Below are positions 1 through 6,157 of a DNA stretch of 6,157 bases, piece after piece. How positions within the stretch are numbered: the stretch's first letter is position 1; every line of letters begins with the position of its first letter. Under the pieces are notes generated by a model. That model saw only the letters and a program-made list of their open reading frames with translations. It was not told the DNA's origin and did no database searches. The stretch spans positions 1 to 6,157 of the forward strand of contig JAFGUL010000220.1 in assembly GCA_016938535.1 (NCBI GenBank), given 5' to 3'. A program made the translations under genes and the position numbers. The DNA comes from Candidatus Delongbacteria bacterium (lineage in GTDB: Bacteria; Delongbacteria; UBA4055).

Positions 1-73
1 CCCTGTAGTAGGTGTTGAAGTTGTGGAAGTCTCTTCCGGCTGCGCCGATGATGATAACATTCCTTTTTGCCAT
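1..73 (-). CDS. COG2403-type GTPase / cyclic 2,3-diphosphoglycerate synthetase-like protein, N-terminal fragment
   Basis: Only the first 24 codons are in the window; the gene runs off the left edge. The visible peptide starts MAKRNVIIIGAAGRDFHNFN and continues with TYYR. A short basic start, a hydrophobic beta strand and then GAAGRDFHNFN is what I recall as the opening of the COG2403 family, annotated as predicted GTPase or cyclic 2,3-diphosphoglycerate synthetase. This would be the first strand and glycine-rich loop of a Rossmann-like nucleotide-binding domain. The archaeal enzyme cyclises 2,3-diphosphoglycerate using ATP; the role of bacterial members is not settled. The start is supported by AAAAGGAG at 80-87 on the minus strand, 6 nt before the ATG. 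The gene is divergent from ispD across 189 bp. No domain beyond the first loop can be checked here, so the family call rests on one short motif. Confidence 0.62.
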   Translation of the reverse strand, partial: MAKRNVIIIGAAGRDFHNFNTYYR

Positions 74-148
74 TTTTGTCTCCTTTTATTTACAAATAAT
101 GTTTATTTTTCTATTTAATTCTGAACGCACGACCCCTCAAGGAACCAA

Positions 149-176
149 AATATAAGAGTTTAAATTTTAAATGCAA
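149..176 (-). promoter_or_regulatory. Candidate sigma70-type promoter for the left-edge COG2403-like gene
   Basis: Read on the minus strand, TTGCAT (176-171) is followed after 16 bp by TATATT (154-149), a 5-of-6 match to the -10 consensus. The -35 match is weak (TTG only). Transcription would begin near 142, giving a leader of roughly 70 nt before the start at 73. I see no convincing hairpin or riboswitch in that leader. The region is AT-rich, so chance matches are likely. Confidence 0.33.
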
Positions 177-193
177 GATTTTTTTTTAGGCTT

Positions 194-235
194 AAAAAAT
201 GTAATATTGACAAACTGCCTTCTATATGGTAAATT
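194..235 (+). promoter_or_regulatory. Sigma70-type extended -10 promoter for ispD
   Basis: A perfect -35 TTGACA lies at 207-212. After a 17 bp spacer comes TAAATT at 230-235, which matches 4 of 6 -10 positions including the key second A and final T. It is preceded by TGG at 227-229, an extended -10 TGn. An A-run at 194-199 just upstream of the -35 resembles an UP element. Transcription would start near 242, leaving a leader of about 20 nt that includes the ribosome binding site. Confidence 0.6.
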
Positions 236-250
236 TATGTTTTAATATTT

Positions 251-255
251 TGGAG
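251..255 (+). promoter_or_regulatory. Ribosome binding site of ispD
   Basis: TGGAG lies 7 nt before the ATG at 263. This fixes the start that gives a full N-terminal nucleotide-binding motif. Confidence 0.7.
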
Positions 256-262
256 TATATAA

Positions 263-979
263 ATGCCAAAGGTAACCGCACTTATAACTGCCGGAGGATC
301 GGGATCCAGAATGGGCGCAGGAATTAAAAAACAGTACCTGGAGATTAACAACAAACCCATACTTGCCCATACTATCCACAGATTCCAGATAACTGAAAAG
401 ATAGATGAGATCGTTCTTACTCTTCCCGAAGATGATATTCCTTCCGTAAAGAAGAATATCATTGAAAGATATAATTTCAACAAGGTAAAACTTATATGCT
501 CAGGCGGTTCCACCCGTCAGGATTCGGTTCTTAACGCGTTACATTCCATCCGGGCAGAAAAGGACGATATTATACTTATCCACGATGCTGTAAGACCGTT
601 CATATCACATGAGATCATACTCAACTGTATAGAATCACTCGAAGGCTCGGACGGTTCTGTAACCGCAATAAAGCCCGTAAACACGATCAAAGAATTATCC
701 GGTCAGAGCGTAAGCTTCACACTCGACAGGAGTAAACTTATCTCCGTTCAGACACCCCAGAGTTTCAGGACAGAACTTATAAGGAAATGCTCTGAATCAG
801 CAAAAGCAGATAATTTCTATGCGACCGACGATTCGGCTCTTGTTGAAAAATACGGGGAGAAGATCTTGGGAAGAACTCCTGTTATAAAAATAGTCGAAGG
901 CAGTTCTTTTAACATAAAAATAACGGATAAGAACGATATGATACTGGCTTCAGCCATTTTCGATTCTCTTTCCGTCTGA
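263..979 (+). CDS. ispD: 2-C-methyl-D-erythritol 4-phosphate cytidylyltransferase (IspD)
   Basis: IspD joins CTP and 2-C-methyl-D-erythritol 4-phosphate to give CDP-methylerythritol plus pyrophosphate, the third step of the cytoplasmic MEP isoprenoid pathway. The 238-residue protein has the usual family length and its motifs in order. These are the CTP-binding loop GGSGSRMG (11-18) with R16 and K22/K23 as the catalytic Arg/Lys pair, GGSTRQDSV (81-89), HDAVRPF (107-113), T141 and R156 at the positions expected for substrate contacts, QTPQSF (163-168), TDD (188-190), and NIKIT with K219 near the C-terminus. No key residue is missing. It looks like a single-domain enzyme with no fused IspF, and ispF is not adjacent. 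It has its own promoter and SD, lies divergent from the COG2403-like gene, and its TGA directly abuts the stop of the convergent lipoprotein gene. Confidence 0.96.
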   Translation: MPKVTALITAGGSGSRMGAGIKKQYLEINNKPILAHTIHRFQITEKIDEIVLTLPEDDIPSVKKNIIERYNFNKVKLICSGGSTRQDSVLNALHSIRAEKDDIILIHDAVRPFISHEIILNCIESLEGSDGSVTAIKPVNTIKELSGQSVSFTLDRSKLISVQTPQSFRTELIRKCSESAKADNFYATDDSALVEKYGEKILGRTPVIKIVEGSSFNIKITDKNDMILASAIFDSLSV

Positions 980-1522
980 TCATCTGTAATAATTTATTAT
1001 CTCATCTTTCCACTGTTGATAGGGCTTGTACCATTTAGCGGCACTGTTAAGGCTGTCAATGTAAGATATTGAAACCGAATCCGTCGCAACATATGCAAGA
1101 GTGTCGGGAAAATCGGCAGAATTAAACTCGGAGATATTAACGCTGTCCTGAGGTTCAAGCAGATTTAATGAATAAAGCAGGCTGTCCTGATATTTAAACC
1201 AGAACCTGCTTTTGTCTCTTTCGACTGCATTTATATTGGAATCATTTCCGAACATACAATAATATATCCAGGGTCTGTCGTCTCCGGTTCTGTAATAAAA
1301 TGCGTTCGCAGTATATGTCGTGTCATCAATATGTATGCCGTTCCTTGAAAGAAGCGCGGAATATTTTACTTTGACAAGAACGGCCGACGTGTCTGAATAA
1401 AAACGATGATACTCATTACTGTTATAAAAATTTATCCTTAAATAGTCATCCTCCATTTCAGGTGTGCATGATATTAACATAGCTGTAATCACGCTAAGAA
1501 GTATAAGCAGTTTTACATTCAT
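980..1522 (-). CDS. Putative lipoprotein of unknown function
   Basis: I do not recognise this 180-residue protein. It starts with a lipoprotein signal peptide: a short basic n-region (MNVK), a hydrophobic core (residues 5-17) and the lipobox LISC with the acylated cysteine at C19. The mature protein should be anchored in an envelope membrane facing the periplasm or outside. After the cysteine come TPEMEDD and a polar domain rich in Tyr, Asp, Ser and Asn, with two cysteine-poor halves and an aromatic C-terminus (WYKPYQQW, then INYYR). There is no further membrane segment and no enzyme motif I can name. The start has a strong SD, GGAGG at 1530-1534, 7 nt from the ATG, and lies 16 bp after the peptidase stop, so the two genes are almost certainly co-transcribed. 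It is the last gene of the run and ends against ispD. Lipoprotein status is well supported; the role is unknown. Confidence 0.85.
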   Translation of the reverse strand: MNVKLLILLSVITAMLISCTPEMEDDYLRINFYNSNEYHRFYSDTSAVLVKVKYSALLSRNGIHIDDTTYTANAFYYRTGDDRPWIYYCMFGNDSNINAVERDKSRFWFKYQDSLLYSLNLLEPQDSVNISEFNSADFPDTLAYVATDSVSISYIDSLNSAAKWYKPYQQWKDEIINYYR

Positions 1523-1529
1523 GATTTTT

Positions 1530-1534
1530 CCTCC
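1530..1534 (-). promoter_or_regulatory. Ribosome binding site of the lipoprotein gene
   Basis: On the minus strand GGAGG sits 7 nt before the ATG at 1522, inside the 16 bp between the peptidase stop and the lipoprotein start. It confirms that the signal-peptide methionine is the real start. Confidence 0.75.
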
Positions 1535-1538
1535 GTTC

Positions 1539-4466
1539 CTAATTTATTTCCGAAAGTTTAGAAAATATTTCTCTGTCTTTTCTGATCTTCTCTGCGTTGC
1601 CTATAGCAGAAATAGTAGAATTCCTTAAATATTCTCTGAAATATTCTGCTGACAAAACCACATCTTTACGGGTCGTGTTCAGTATTCCGCAGACGATCTT
1701 TTCAACATAGTCCTGATCGATGCCGGTCATATAATCCTCTCTGGATTTTTTCCCTCTTGCGTAAGGTGAAAGAAGAGGGTCAAAGGCGGCGTATGCGCCG
1801 ATCTTAATGCTTGTAAAGGAATCTTCATTCATACGGAACCTCGAAAGATTCTCGGGAATTTTCTTATATACTTCTAAGGTCTTTGCAACATTGGGATCTC
1901 TGTAGCTGGTCATTGAAAGGAATCCAGAGAACTGGTTGAAATACATCCATGCTCCGTATGCACCTCCTTTTAGCCTTATGTTCTCGAAGAGGTAATCGGA
2001 TGAAAGGTAATTTTTTACTACTTCAAAAGATCCGTTATATTCAGCTCCTGTGACCGGATAATTTCCGCCCATCGAAACAAAAACAACTTCAGAACTAGTT
2101 AAAAATGCCTCGTTTATCGTAAAATCAGGATATTTCTTTATCAAAATATCCGGCACCGGATCATCCGGCAACAGATTTATGATCTCTGAGCAAAGTTCTT
2201 TCGCAGCTTTTATACCATGGGAATCAGAAACTACACCAAAATGTAAGTTATTGGAATTGAATATATGCCTCGAAAGCTGTTCAAGTTTGCTGACCGCATT
2301 TTCAAGTTCAGAATCGATGTTGTCATAAACTTTCTTCGTAGTGTAGTAAGAGGTAAGACCCTTAACCATTTCCAGAAATCTGCCGCGTTCGCTTACACAG
2401 GCCTTAAGCCTTGTAACCGAATAATCGTAACCCTCGGATTTCAGTCCCACTTCTCTCTGCTGATGCCTGCTGATAATAACTTCTTTTACTCTTTCAAAAT
2501 TTGAATAATCCATGTTTGAAATAAGGTCTTTGAGTATTTCTCCGGCTTTGAATATATACTTTTTCAGTGTTTTAATTTCGAAGTACAGAATTGGTGTGAA
2601 CTTCATCGGATCCTTAACATTGTCCAGCATGGTCAGAGCAAAGTCGAATCCCCCGAAATACATTGATATCTCCTTGTATAAAACATCGTAGGGACGCTTT
2701 TTCGTCCCGGCTTCCCTGAAAAGATCTGTAAACAGGGTCAGGTAGGGAAGAAGTTCCACAGGTACGCTGCTCAGATCGAAACCTATGCTCAGATATACTA
2801 TGTCATTTGTAAAATATTCATTTGAGTAAAGATAAGTTCCGTTAAGATCTATCAGGTCAGGATTAGTAAGGATTATTTTAGTCTTAATATCAGTGACCCT
2901 AAGCTTCGGAACTTTTGCAATGTCCTCTTCTTTATTTTCGGCTTCCTGCTCAGCTTTGAACCTCGCGGTTTCACCGATCAGTTCTTCAGTCTGGACTTCC
3001 GAGAGAGTATTTTTGTGTTCCCTGAGTTTTTCATTTTCTCTTATTAACTTTTTATCCGACAATCCTGCATCAGGTATCATTGTAACTACAGCAGTGACTT
3101 CTCTTCTCATTAGATACTTTTCAATTATTTTTTCAAGAAAGTCGGTTTCGGTCGCTTTTTTTCTTATATTTGAGATCACATGATTAATATTTATATTTTC
3201 AAAAATGTCAATGTCGTACTGGATCAGATGAAGTATCCTGTTAAGATAGATCAGCCCGCGCATAGATGATATTTCTTTCTCTTTCTGTTTGAATTCAAGA
3301 TGATTGATCTCTGAAAGTATAAGCTCTTTATCTATACCCTCCGAAACCATTTTATTCAGGATCTCAAAATAAATATCAATAAATCTGTCTTTGTTTTCAG
3401 GTTCCGATCCTGAAATATATGATGTTACATATGTTTCAAGCTGAGAATCGTCAAAGTACCCGGAGAAGTCTCCAGCTATGCCTGATTTCATGACAGCCTG
3501 CTTTAAAGGAGATGCGTCAGAATTGAAAATAATGTTGCTGATCAGATGCATAGCTAGGTTAAGTTCGATATCTTCGGGTCTTCCGATTATTGTTGAGAGA
3601 GCAATGTATGTTTTTCTTTCTGAAGGTTCTGAAGAATTTAAAGGATAATAATAATCCTTTTCCTTCATCGGTTCGATCCTGCTCCCGCTTCTGATAATTA
3701 TCTTTGGTTCAGAGCGTTCATAACCGGACAGGTAGTTTTTGTCTATGAATTCGAGTTCCTTTTTTATATCTGAGTTTCCGTAGAGATAAATATGAGCGTT
3801 AGTTGGATGATAGTATTTTTTGTGAAAATCTAAAAACTTCTCATATGTAAGATCGGTGATCTCGTCAGGATCTCCGCCCGAATTGAATGAATATGTTGAG
3901 CCGGGCAGCAGAGTTTCTGAAATATATACTGACATTTGCCTCAAAGGGTTCGACATAGCCCCTTTCATTTCATTATAAACAATTCCCTGATATTCCAGAG
4001 GTTCATCCCTGCCGTTCAGCTCGTAATGCCATCCTTCCTGCATAAAAGTGTGTTTCTTGAGCAGGGGCCGCAGAGTTGTATCAAGATATACGCTCATGAA
4101 ATTGAAATATTCTTTTTCGTTCCTTGTTGAGAACGGGTAATAGGTCGCGTCGGTAGAAGTGAAGGCATTCATGAAAGTTGAAAGACCTCCCTTCATAAGT
4201 TCGGCAAAAACATCTTTTACCGGATATTTCTCCGATCCGGATAACACACTGTGCTCGAGTATATGGGCGACTCCGGTTGAATCTTCAGGTATCGTTTTGA
4301 ATGAAATGCAGAATGTTTTATTGTCATCGTCATTCTTAACCGCTGTCAACTTTGTTCCTGTACCTGTGTGAACAAAGGACATAAGCTCCGCATTTATCTC
4401 CCGCTTGAATTCCGATCTTTCAAGTAAAAAATTATGATATATTCCGCCCTGCTCAAGTTTTCCCAT
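1539..4466 (-). CDS. PreP-like M16C zinc metallopeptidase (presequence-protease / insulinase family)
   Basis: This 975-residue protein matches the full length of the M16C (PreP/falcilysin) clan, zinc peptidases that enclose and degrade unfolded peptides. The inverted zinc motif HxxEH is H68-I-L-E71-H72 inside GVAHILEHSVLSGS, with the distal zinc ligand E166 in YNEMKGA. The conserved block from YPVKDVF to TYYPF (81-112) follows, with KDVF where many relatives have KDPF. Residues about 465-715 fit the M16C-associated domain, including a charged helical stretch at about 470-515. The C-terminal half keeps R831 and Y837 in RLKGGAYG, the Arg/Tyr pair that binds substrate in this family. No signal peptide is visible, so it is probably a cytoplasmic oligopeptidase. 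The start has CGGAGAGG with a 5 nt gap. It lies 60 bp after mtaB and 16 bp before a lipoprotein gene. Both catalytic and substrate-binding residues are intact, so it should be active. Confidence 0.95.
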   Translation of the reverse strand: MGKLEQGGIYHNFLLERSEFKREINAELMSFVHTGTGTKLTAVKNDDDNKTFCISFKTIPEDSTGVAHILEHSVLSGSEKYPVKDVFAELMKGGLSTFMNAFTSTDATYYPFSTRNEKEYFNFMSVYLDTTLRPLLKKHTFMQEGWHYELNGRDEPLEYQGIVYNEMKGAMSNPLRQMSVYISETLLPGSTYSFNSGGDPDEITDLTYEKFLDFHKKYYHPTNAHIYLYGNSDIKKELEFIDKNYLSGYERSEPKIIIRSGSRIEPMKEKDYYYPLNSSEPSERKTYIALSTIIGRPEDIELNLAMHLISNIIFNSDASPLKQAVMKSGIAGDFSGYFDDSQLETYVTSYISGSEPENKDRFIDIYFEILNKMVSEGIDKELILSEINHLEFKQKEKEISSMRGLIYLNRILHLIQYDIDIFENININHVISNIRKKATETDFLEKIIEKYLMRREVTAVVTMIPDAGLSDKKLIRENEKLREHKNTLSEVQTEELIGETARFKAEQEAENKEEDIAKVPKLRVTDIKTKIILTNPDLIDLNGTYLYSNEYFTNDIVYLSIGFDLSSVPVELLPYLTLFTDLFREAGTKKRPYDVLYKEISMYFGGFDFALTMLDNVKDPMKFTPILYFEIKTLKKYIFKAGEILKDLISNMDYSNFERVKEVIISRHQQREVGLKSEGYDYSVTRLKACVSERGRFLEMVKGLTSYYTTKKVYDNIDSELENAVSKLEQLSRHIFNSNNLHFGVVSDSHGIKAAKELCSEIINLLPDDPVPDILIKKYPDFTINEAFLTSSEVVFVSMGGNYPVTGAEYNGSFEVVKNYLSSDYLFENIRLKGGAYGAWMYFNQFSGFLSMTSYRDPNVAKTLEVYKKIPENLSRFRMNEDSFTSIKIGAYAAFDPLLSPYARGKKSREDYMTGIDQDYVEKIVCGILNTTRKDVVLSAEYFREYLRNSTISAIGNAEKIRKDREIFSKLSEIN

Positions 4467-4491
4467 CGCCTCTCCGTTGAAATACCGTCTA

Positions 4492-4521
4492 AAAATAAGC
4501 TATTTTAAGAGGTTTTGGCAA
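4492..4521 (-). promoter_or_regulatory. Possible promoter between mtaB and the M16C peptidase
   Basis: On the minus strand TTGCCA (4521-4516, 5 of 6 -35 matches) is followed after 18 bp by TATTTT (4497-4492, 4 of 6 -10 matches). Transcription would start near 4485, about 20 nt before the peptidase start, which leaves room for its SD. It would let the peptidase-lipoprotein pair be expressed apart from mtaB. The -10 overlaps an AT-rich inverted repeat (4488-4510), and the local base composition makes chance matches likely. Confidence 0.3.
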
Positions 4522-4526
4522 TCGAA

Positions 4527-5789
4527 TTAATCATTTTCCTGAATGTATTTAACTGATTCTCCTTTCCTGTAAACCTTGTCAGAAGAAAATGAGACCGGGA
4601 TGTAATTTCCGCTGAGACCTGAATATGTAAAAATGCCGTTTTTTCTATCAGTAATTCTTTCGATTATCACTTCTTTTTCTTTTACATTTTGCAACTGATA
4701 AAAGGTATGAAGTTTTTCTTCCGAGACCTTTCTTAACTTTCTGCTTCTCTGAGCTATCTTATTCTGCGATACTTTGGCCTTCAATCTGCTTGACGGGGCA
4801 TAAGGCCTGTCTGAATATGAGAACACATGCGCGAAGCCGATCTTTGAATTTATAAAGTAGTTTACGGACTCTAGAAATTCTTCATCAGTCTCTGACGGGA
4901 ATCCGACGATGATATCGGTCGCGATAAACACATCATTCCGCTTCGAAAGCTTTTCGATCAGGCTGTCGAACTCATTAATAGTATACTTCCTGTTCATCAG
5001 CTTCAATATCCTCTGCGAAGCTGACTGGAGCGGAATGTGGAAATGCGGACATATCCTCTTTTCCTTAACGAACAGCTCTATCAGTCTTTCATCGAAGCAC
5101 CACGGCTCGACGGAGCTGATACGAAGCCTGAAACCGGGGACCTGAAATATATCGGTGATAAGCTCCGAAAGACCGTAACCTTCACCGTCCGCGTAACTGC
5201 CTAGATCGATCCCTGTCAGGATAATCTCTTTGAAATCTTTTTCTGCGAGCCGCCTGACGTCCGCCATTACAGACTCTTTCTTTCTGCTCCTCGAATTTCC
5301 ACGGGCGTACCTTATAGTACAATATGTGCAGAAATTATCGCACCCGTCCTGCACCTTCAGAAACGCTCTAGTGTGGTCCTGATACGAAAGAAGCTCATGG
5401 TCAGCATATTCGAGATCTTGATTATCGGGAACGGAAACTAAATGGTCACCTTTAAATTCCTTAATTGCATCGAGTATATCGAACTTGTTATTCAGTCCGA
5501 GTATAATATCAGAATCCTCATTCAGAATTTCATTATCCGTCTCAAGCTGTGTGTAGCAACCCAGTGATACTATGAGTGCTTCCGGATTGTCCTTCCTCAC
5601 CCTCTTTAAAAGATGCAGGAATTTATGATCAGCCTTTTCGGTTACAGTACAGGTATTAATAACGATAATATCCGCTCCCGCAGCCGACTTCAATACCGAA
5701 TGTCCCTCTTTCAGGAAAATATCCTTTATTACTTCGGACTCGTAGATATTCACCTTGCATCCGAACGTATGGACGTAGACTTTTTTCAT
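4527..5789 (-). CDS. mtaB: tRNA (N6-threonylcarbamoyladenosine(37)) methylthiotransferase MtaB
   Basis: MtaB is a radical-SAM enzyme with two iron-sulfur clusters that converts t6A37 to ms2t6A37 in tRNAs reading ANN codons. The 420 residues show the family architecture. The N-terminal UPF0004 domain has cluster cysteines C11 (HTFGCKVN), C47 (NTCTVT) and C78 (LGCYTQ). The radical-SAM domain has CxxxCxxC at C150, C154 and C157 (DGCDNFCTYC), followed by RYARGNSRSR. Later come ISSVEPW (225-230), HIPLQSAS (251-258) and IVGFPSETDEEF (294-305). A TRAM-like RNA-binding tail covers about 365-420. The HTFGCKVN opening and the length favour MtaB over MiaB or RimO. The ATG at 5789 gives the canonical start but has no SD; only GAG, 3 nt away, is visible. 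It lies downstream of the S1-like gene's terminator and 60 bp ahead of the peptidase. Confidence 0.94.
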   Translation of the reverse strand: MKKVYVHTFGCKVNIYESEVIKDIFLKEGHSVLKSAAGADIIVINTCTVTEKADHKFLHLLKRVRKDNPEALIVSLGCYTQLETDNEILNEDSDIILGLNNKFDILDAIKEFKGDHLVSVPDNQDLEYADHELLSYQDHTRAFLKVQDGCDNFCTYCTIRYARGNSRSRKKESVMADVRRLAEKDFKEIILTGIDLGSYADGEGYGLSELITDIFQVPGFRLRISSVEPWCFDERLIELFVKEKRICPHFHIPLQSASQRILKLMNRKYTINEFDSLIEKLSKRNDVFIATDIIVGFPSETDEEFLESVNYFINSKIGFAHVFSYSDRPYAPSSRLKAKVSQNKIAQRSRKLRKVSEEKLHTFYQLQNVKEKEVIIERITDRKNGIFTYSGLSGNYIPVSFSSDKVYRKGESVKYIQEND

Positions 5790-5794
5790 TGACT

Positions 5795-5802
5795 CAAATT
5801 TA
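5795..5802 (-). promoter_or_regulatory. Possible -7 element (TAnnTTTG type) before mtaB
   Basis: TAAATTTG on the minus strand matches the Bacteroidota-type TAnnTTTG element and lies 5 nt before the mtaB ATG. A start about 6-8 nt downstream would give a leaderless or near-leaderless mRNA, in keeping with the missing SD. No TTTG-type -33 element is visible at the expected distance, so the call is weak. Confidence 0.22.
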
Positions 5803-5822
5803 ACTAATATTAATGATAATGG

Positions 5823-5853
5823 AAATAAAAAAAGGGAGCCGTCTGGCTCCCTT
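5823..5853 (-). terminator. Intrinsic (rho-independent) terminator of the S1-like gene
   Basis: A perfect 9 bp stem pairs 5832-5840 with 5845-5853 around a 4-base loop (5841-5844). Read on the minus strand it is AAGGGAGCC, loop AGAC, GGCTCCCTT, then a run of T continuing into TTTATTTCC. The stem is GC-rich with a closing U-tract, the standard signature. It begins 21 bp after the stop codon of the S1-like gene and ends about 35 bp before the mtaB start. Confidence 0.93.
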
Positions 5854-5874
5854 CAAGATGCTTAATAGTGAATC

Positions 5875-6157
5875 TTATTCTGCTTTAGGCTCATCGGTCG
5901 TTTCTTCCGGAGCTGCTTCAGGAGCAGTTTCTTCTGCTTTTACTTCTTCTACAGCTGCAGGTTCTACGTCCTTGAGTTCTTCTTCCGCTACGGGAGCTGC
6001 TTCAGGTTCCGCGTTGACTACGTTCGCCTCAATGTCTTTCTTTGAAGCCATAGAATCGCTTTTCATGAAAACTTTCCTTGATTCCGCGTTGTAAGAGTCA
6101 ACGATAAGGTCAAGTTCCTGTCCTTCATTAATATTGTTGAAACCCTGTACTATGTTC
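5875..6157 (-). CDS. S1-domain RNA-binding protein, C-terminal fragment (possibly ribosomal protein S1)
   Basis: The last 93 codons are visible; the 5' part lies beyond the right edge. The first 30 residues, ending near SRKVFMKS, read like the second half of an S1/OB-fold repeat. NIVQGFNNINEGQELDLIVD resembles the loop plus GQE-hydrophobic strand of S1 motifs, and AESRKVFMKS resembles the final strand usually seen as a charged turn and then ILS-K. After SMASKKD the protein ends in a tail of about 50 residues almost entirely Glu, Ala, Pro, Val, Asp and Thr, likely disordered and strongly acidic. A terminal S1 repeat plus a low-complexity tail suits ribosomal protein S1 (rpsA), which binds mRNA on the 30S subunit. 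With a single partial repeat visible, another S1-domain protein cannot be excluded. The TAA at 5875-5877 is followed by a strong terminator, so this gene ends its own transcript. Confidence 0.6.
   Translation of the reverse strand, partial: NIVQGFNNINEGQELDLIVDSYNAESRKVFMKSDSMASKKDIEANVVNAEPEAAPVAEEELKDVEPAAVEEVKAEETAPEAAPEETTDEPKAE

Noticed and set aside
73..148. Leader of the COG2403-like gene considered as a riboswitch
   Set aside because: No conserved aptamer sequence or strong paired structure could be seen in the roughly 70 nt.
179..200. T-run and A-run hairpin between the divergent genes, considered as a terminator
   Set aside because: The stem is only A/T pairs, no gene ends nearby, and it sits where an UP element of the ispD promoter would be.
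235..513. 92-codon minus-strand open frame overlapping the ispD promoter and 5' end
   Set aside because: It lies antisense to a secure ispD gene, has no family resemblance, and is a shadow frame.
2265..4371. Several 64-96 codon plus-strand open frames inside the peptidase gene
   Set aside because: They are antisense shadows of the continuous M16C coding frame, with no recognisable motifs.
4488..4510. Inverted repeat considered as a terminator for mtaB
   Set aside because: The stem is AT-only with a mismatch and is not followed by a T-run on the minus strand.
4909..5145. 78-codon plus-strand open frame within mtaB
   Set aside because: It is antisense to the radical-SAM domain and has no independent support.
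5813..6094. 93-codon plus-strand open frame with Ser/Ala repeats
   Set aside because: The Ser/Ala repetition is the reverse complement of the Glu/Ala-rich tail of the S1-like protein, and the frame runs through that gene's terminator.

Overview
This is an AT-rich, tightly packed bacterial chromosome segment, by eye near 40% GC. It holds four complete protein genes and two genes cut by the window edges. All look like ordinary housekeeping or membrane-associated functions. I see no mobile element, CRISPR array, tRNA, rRNA or phage gene. The organism is most likely in the Bacteroidota/Ignavibacteria/FCB neighbourhood or a similar AT-rich lineage. That guess rests on MtaB, a PreP-like M16C peptidase, a short tyrosine/aspartate-rich lipoprotein, an S1-like protein with an acidic tail, and frequent AGA/AGG and ATA codons. 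Clear Shine-Dalgarno sequences before most genes argue against a typical Bacteroidia genome. The assignment is tentative.

Layout: positions 1-73 (minus) are the first codons of a gene resembling the COG2403 GTPase / cyclic 2,3-diphosphoglycerate synthetase family. Positions 74-262 are a divergent intergenic region with a candidate promoter on each strand. Positions 263-979 (plus) are ispD of the non-mevalonate isoprenoid pathway. It converges with no spacer on a minus-strand lipoprotein gene of unknown function (980-1522). Going further right but still on the minus strand come a 975-residue PreP-like zinc metallopeptidase (1539-4466), mtaB for tRNA ms2t6A formation (4527-5789), a strong intrinsic terminator (about 5823-5853), and the 3' end of a probable S1-domain protein, perhaps ribosomal protein S1 (5875-6157).

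Transcription on the minus strand runs from right to left. The S1-like gene ends at a textbook terminator. mtaB, the peptidase and the lipoprotein follow with gaps of 60 and 16 bp and could form one operon, with a possible extra promoter before the peptidase. The peptidase and lipoprotein are almost certainly co-transcribed. ispD is the only complete plus-strand gene and has its own sigma70-type promoter. Functionally the set joins isoprenoid precursor synthesis, peptide degradation, tRNA modification and translation, with no single pathway linking them. I found no convincing undescribed system. The best leads are the lipoprotein paired with the peptidase, the SD-less mtaB start just behind the terminator, and the spacerless convergent gene ends.
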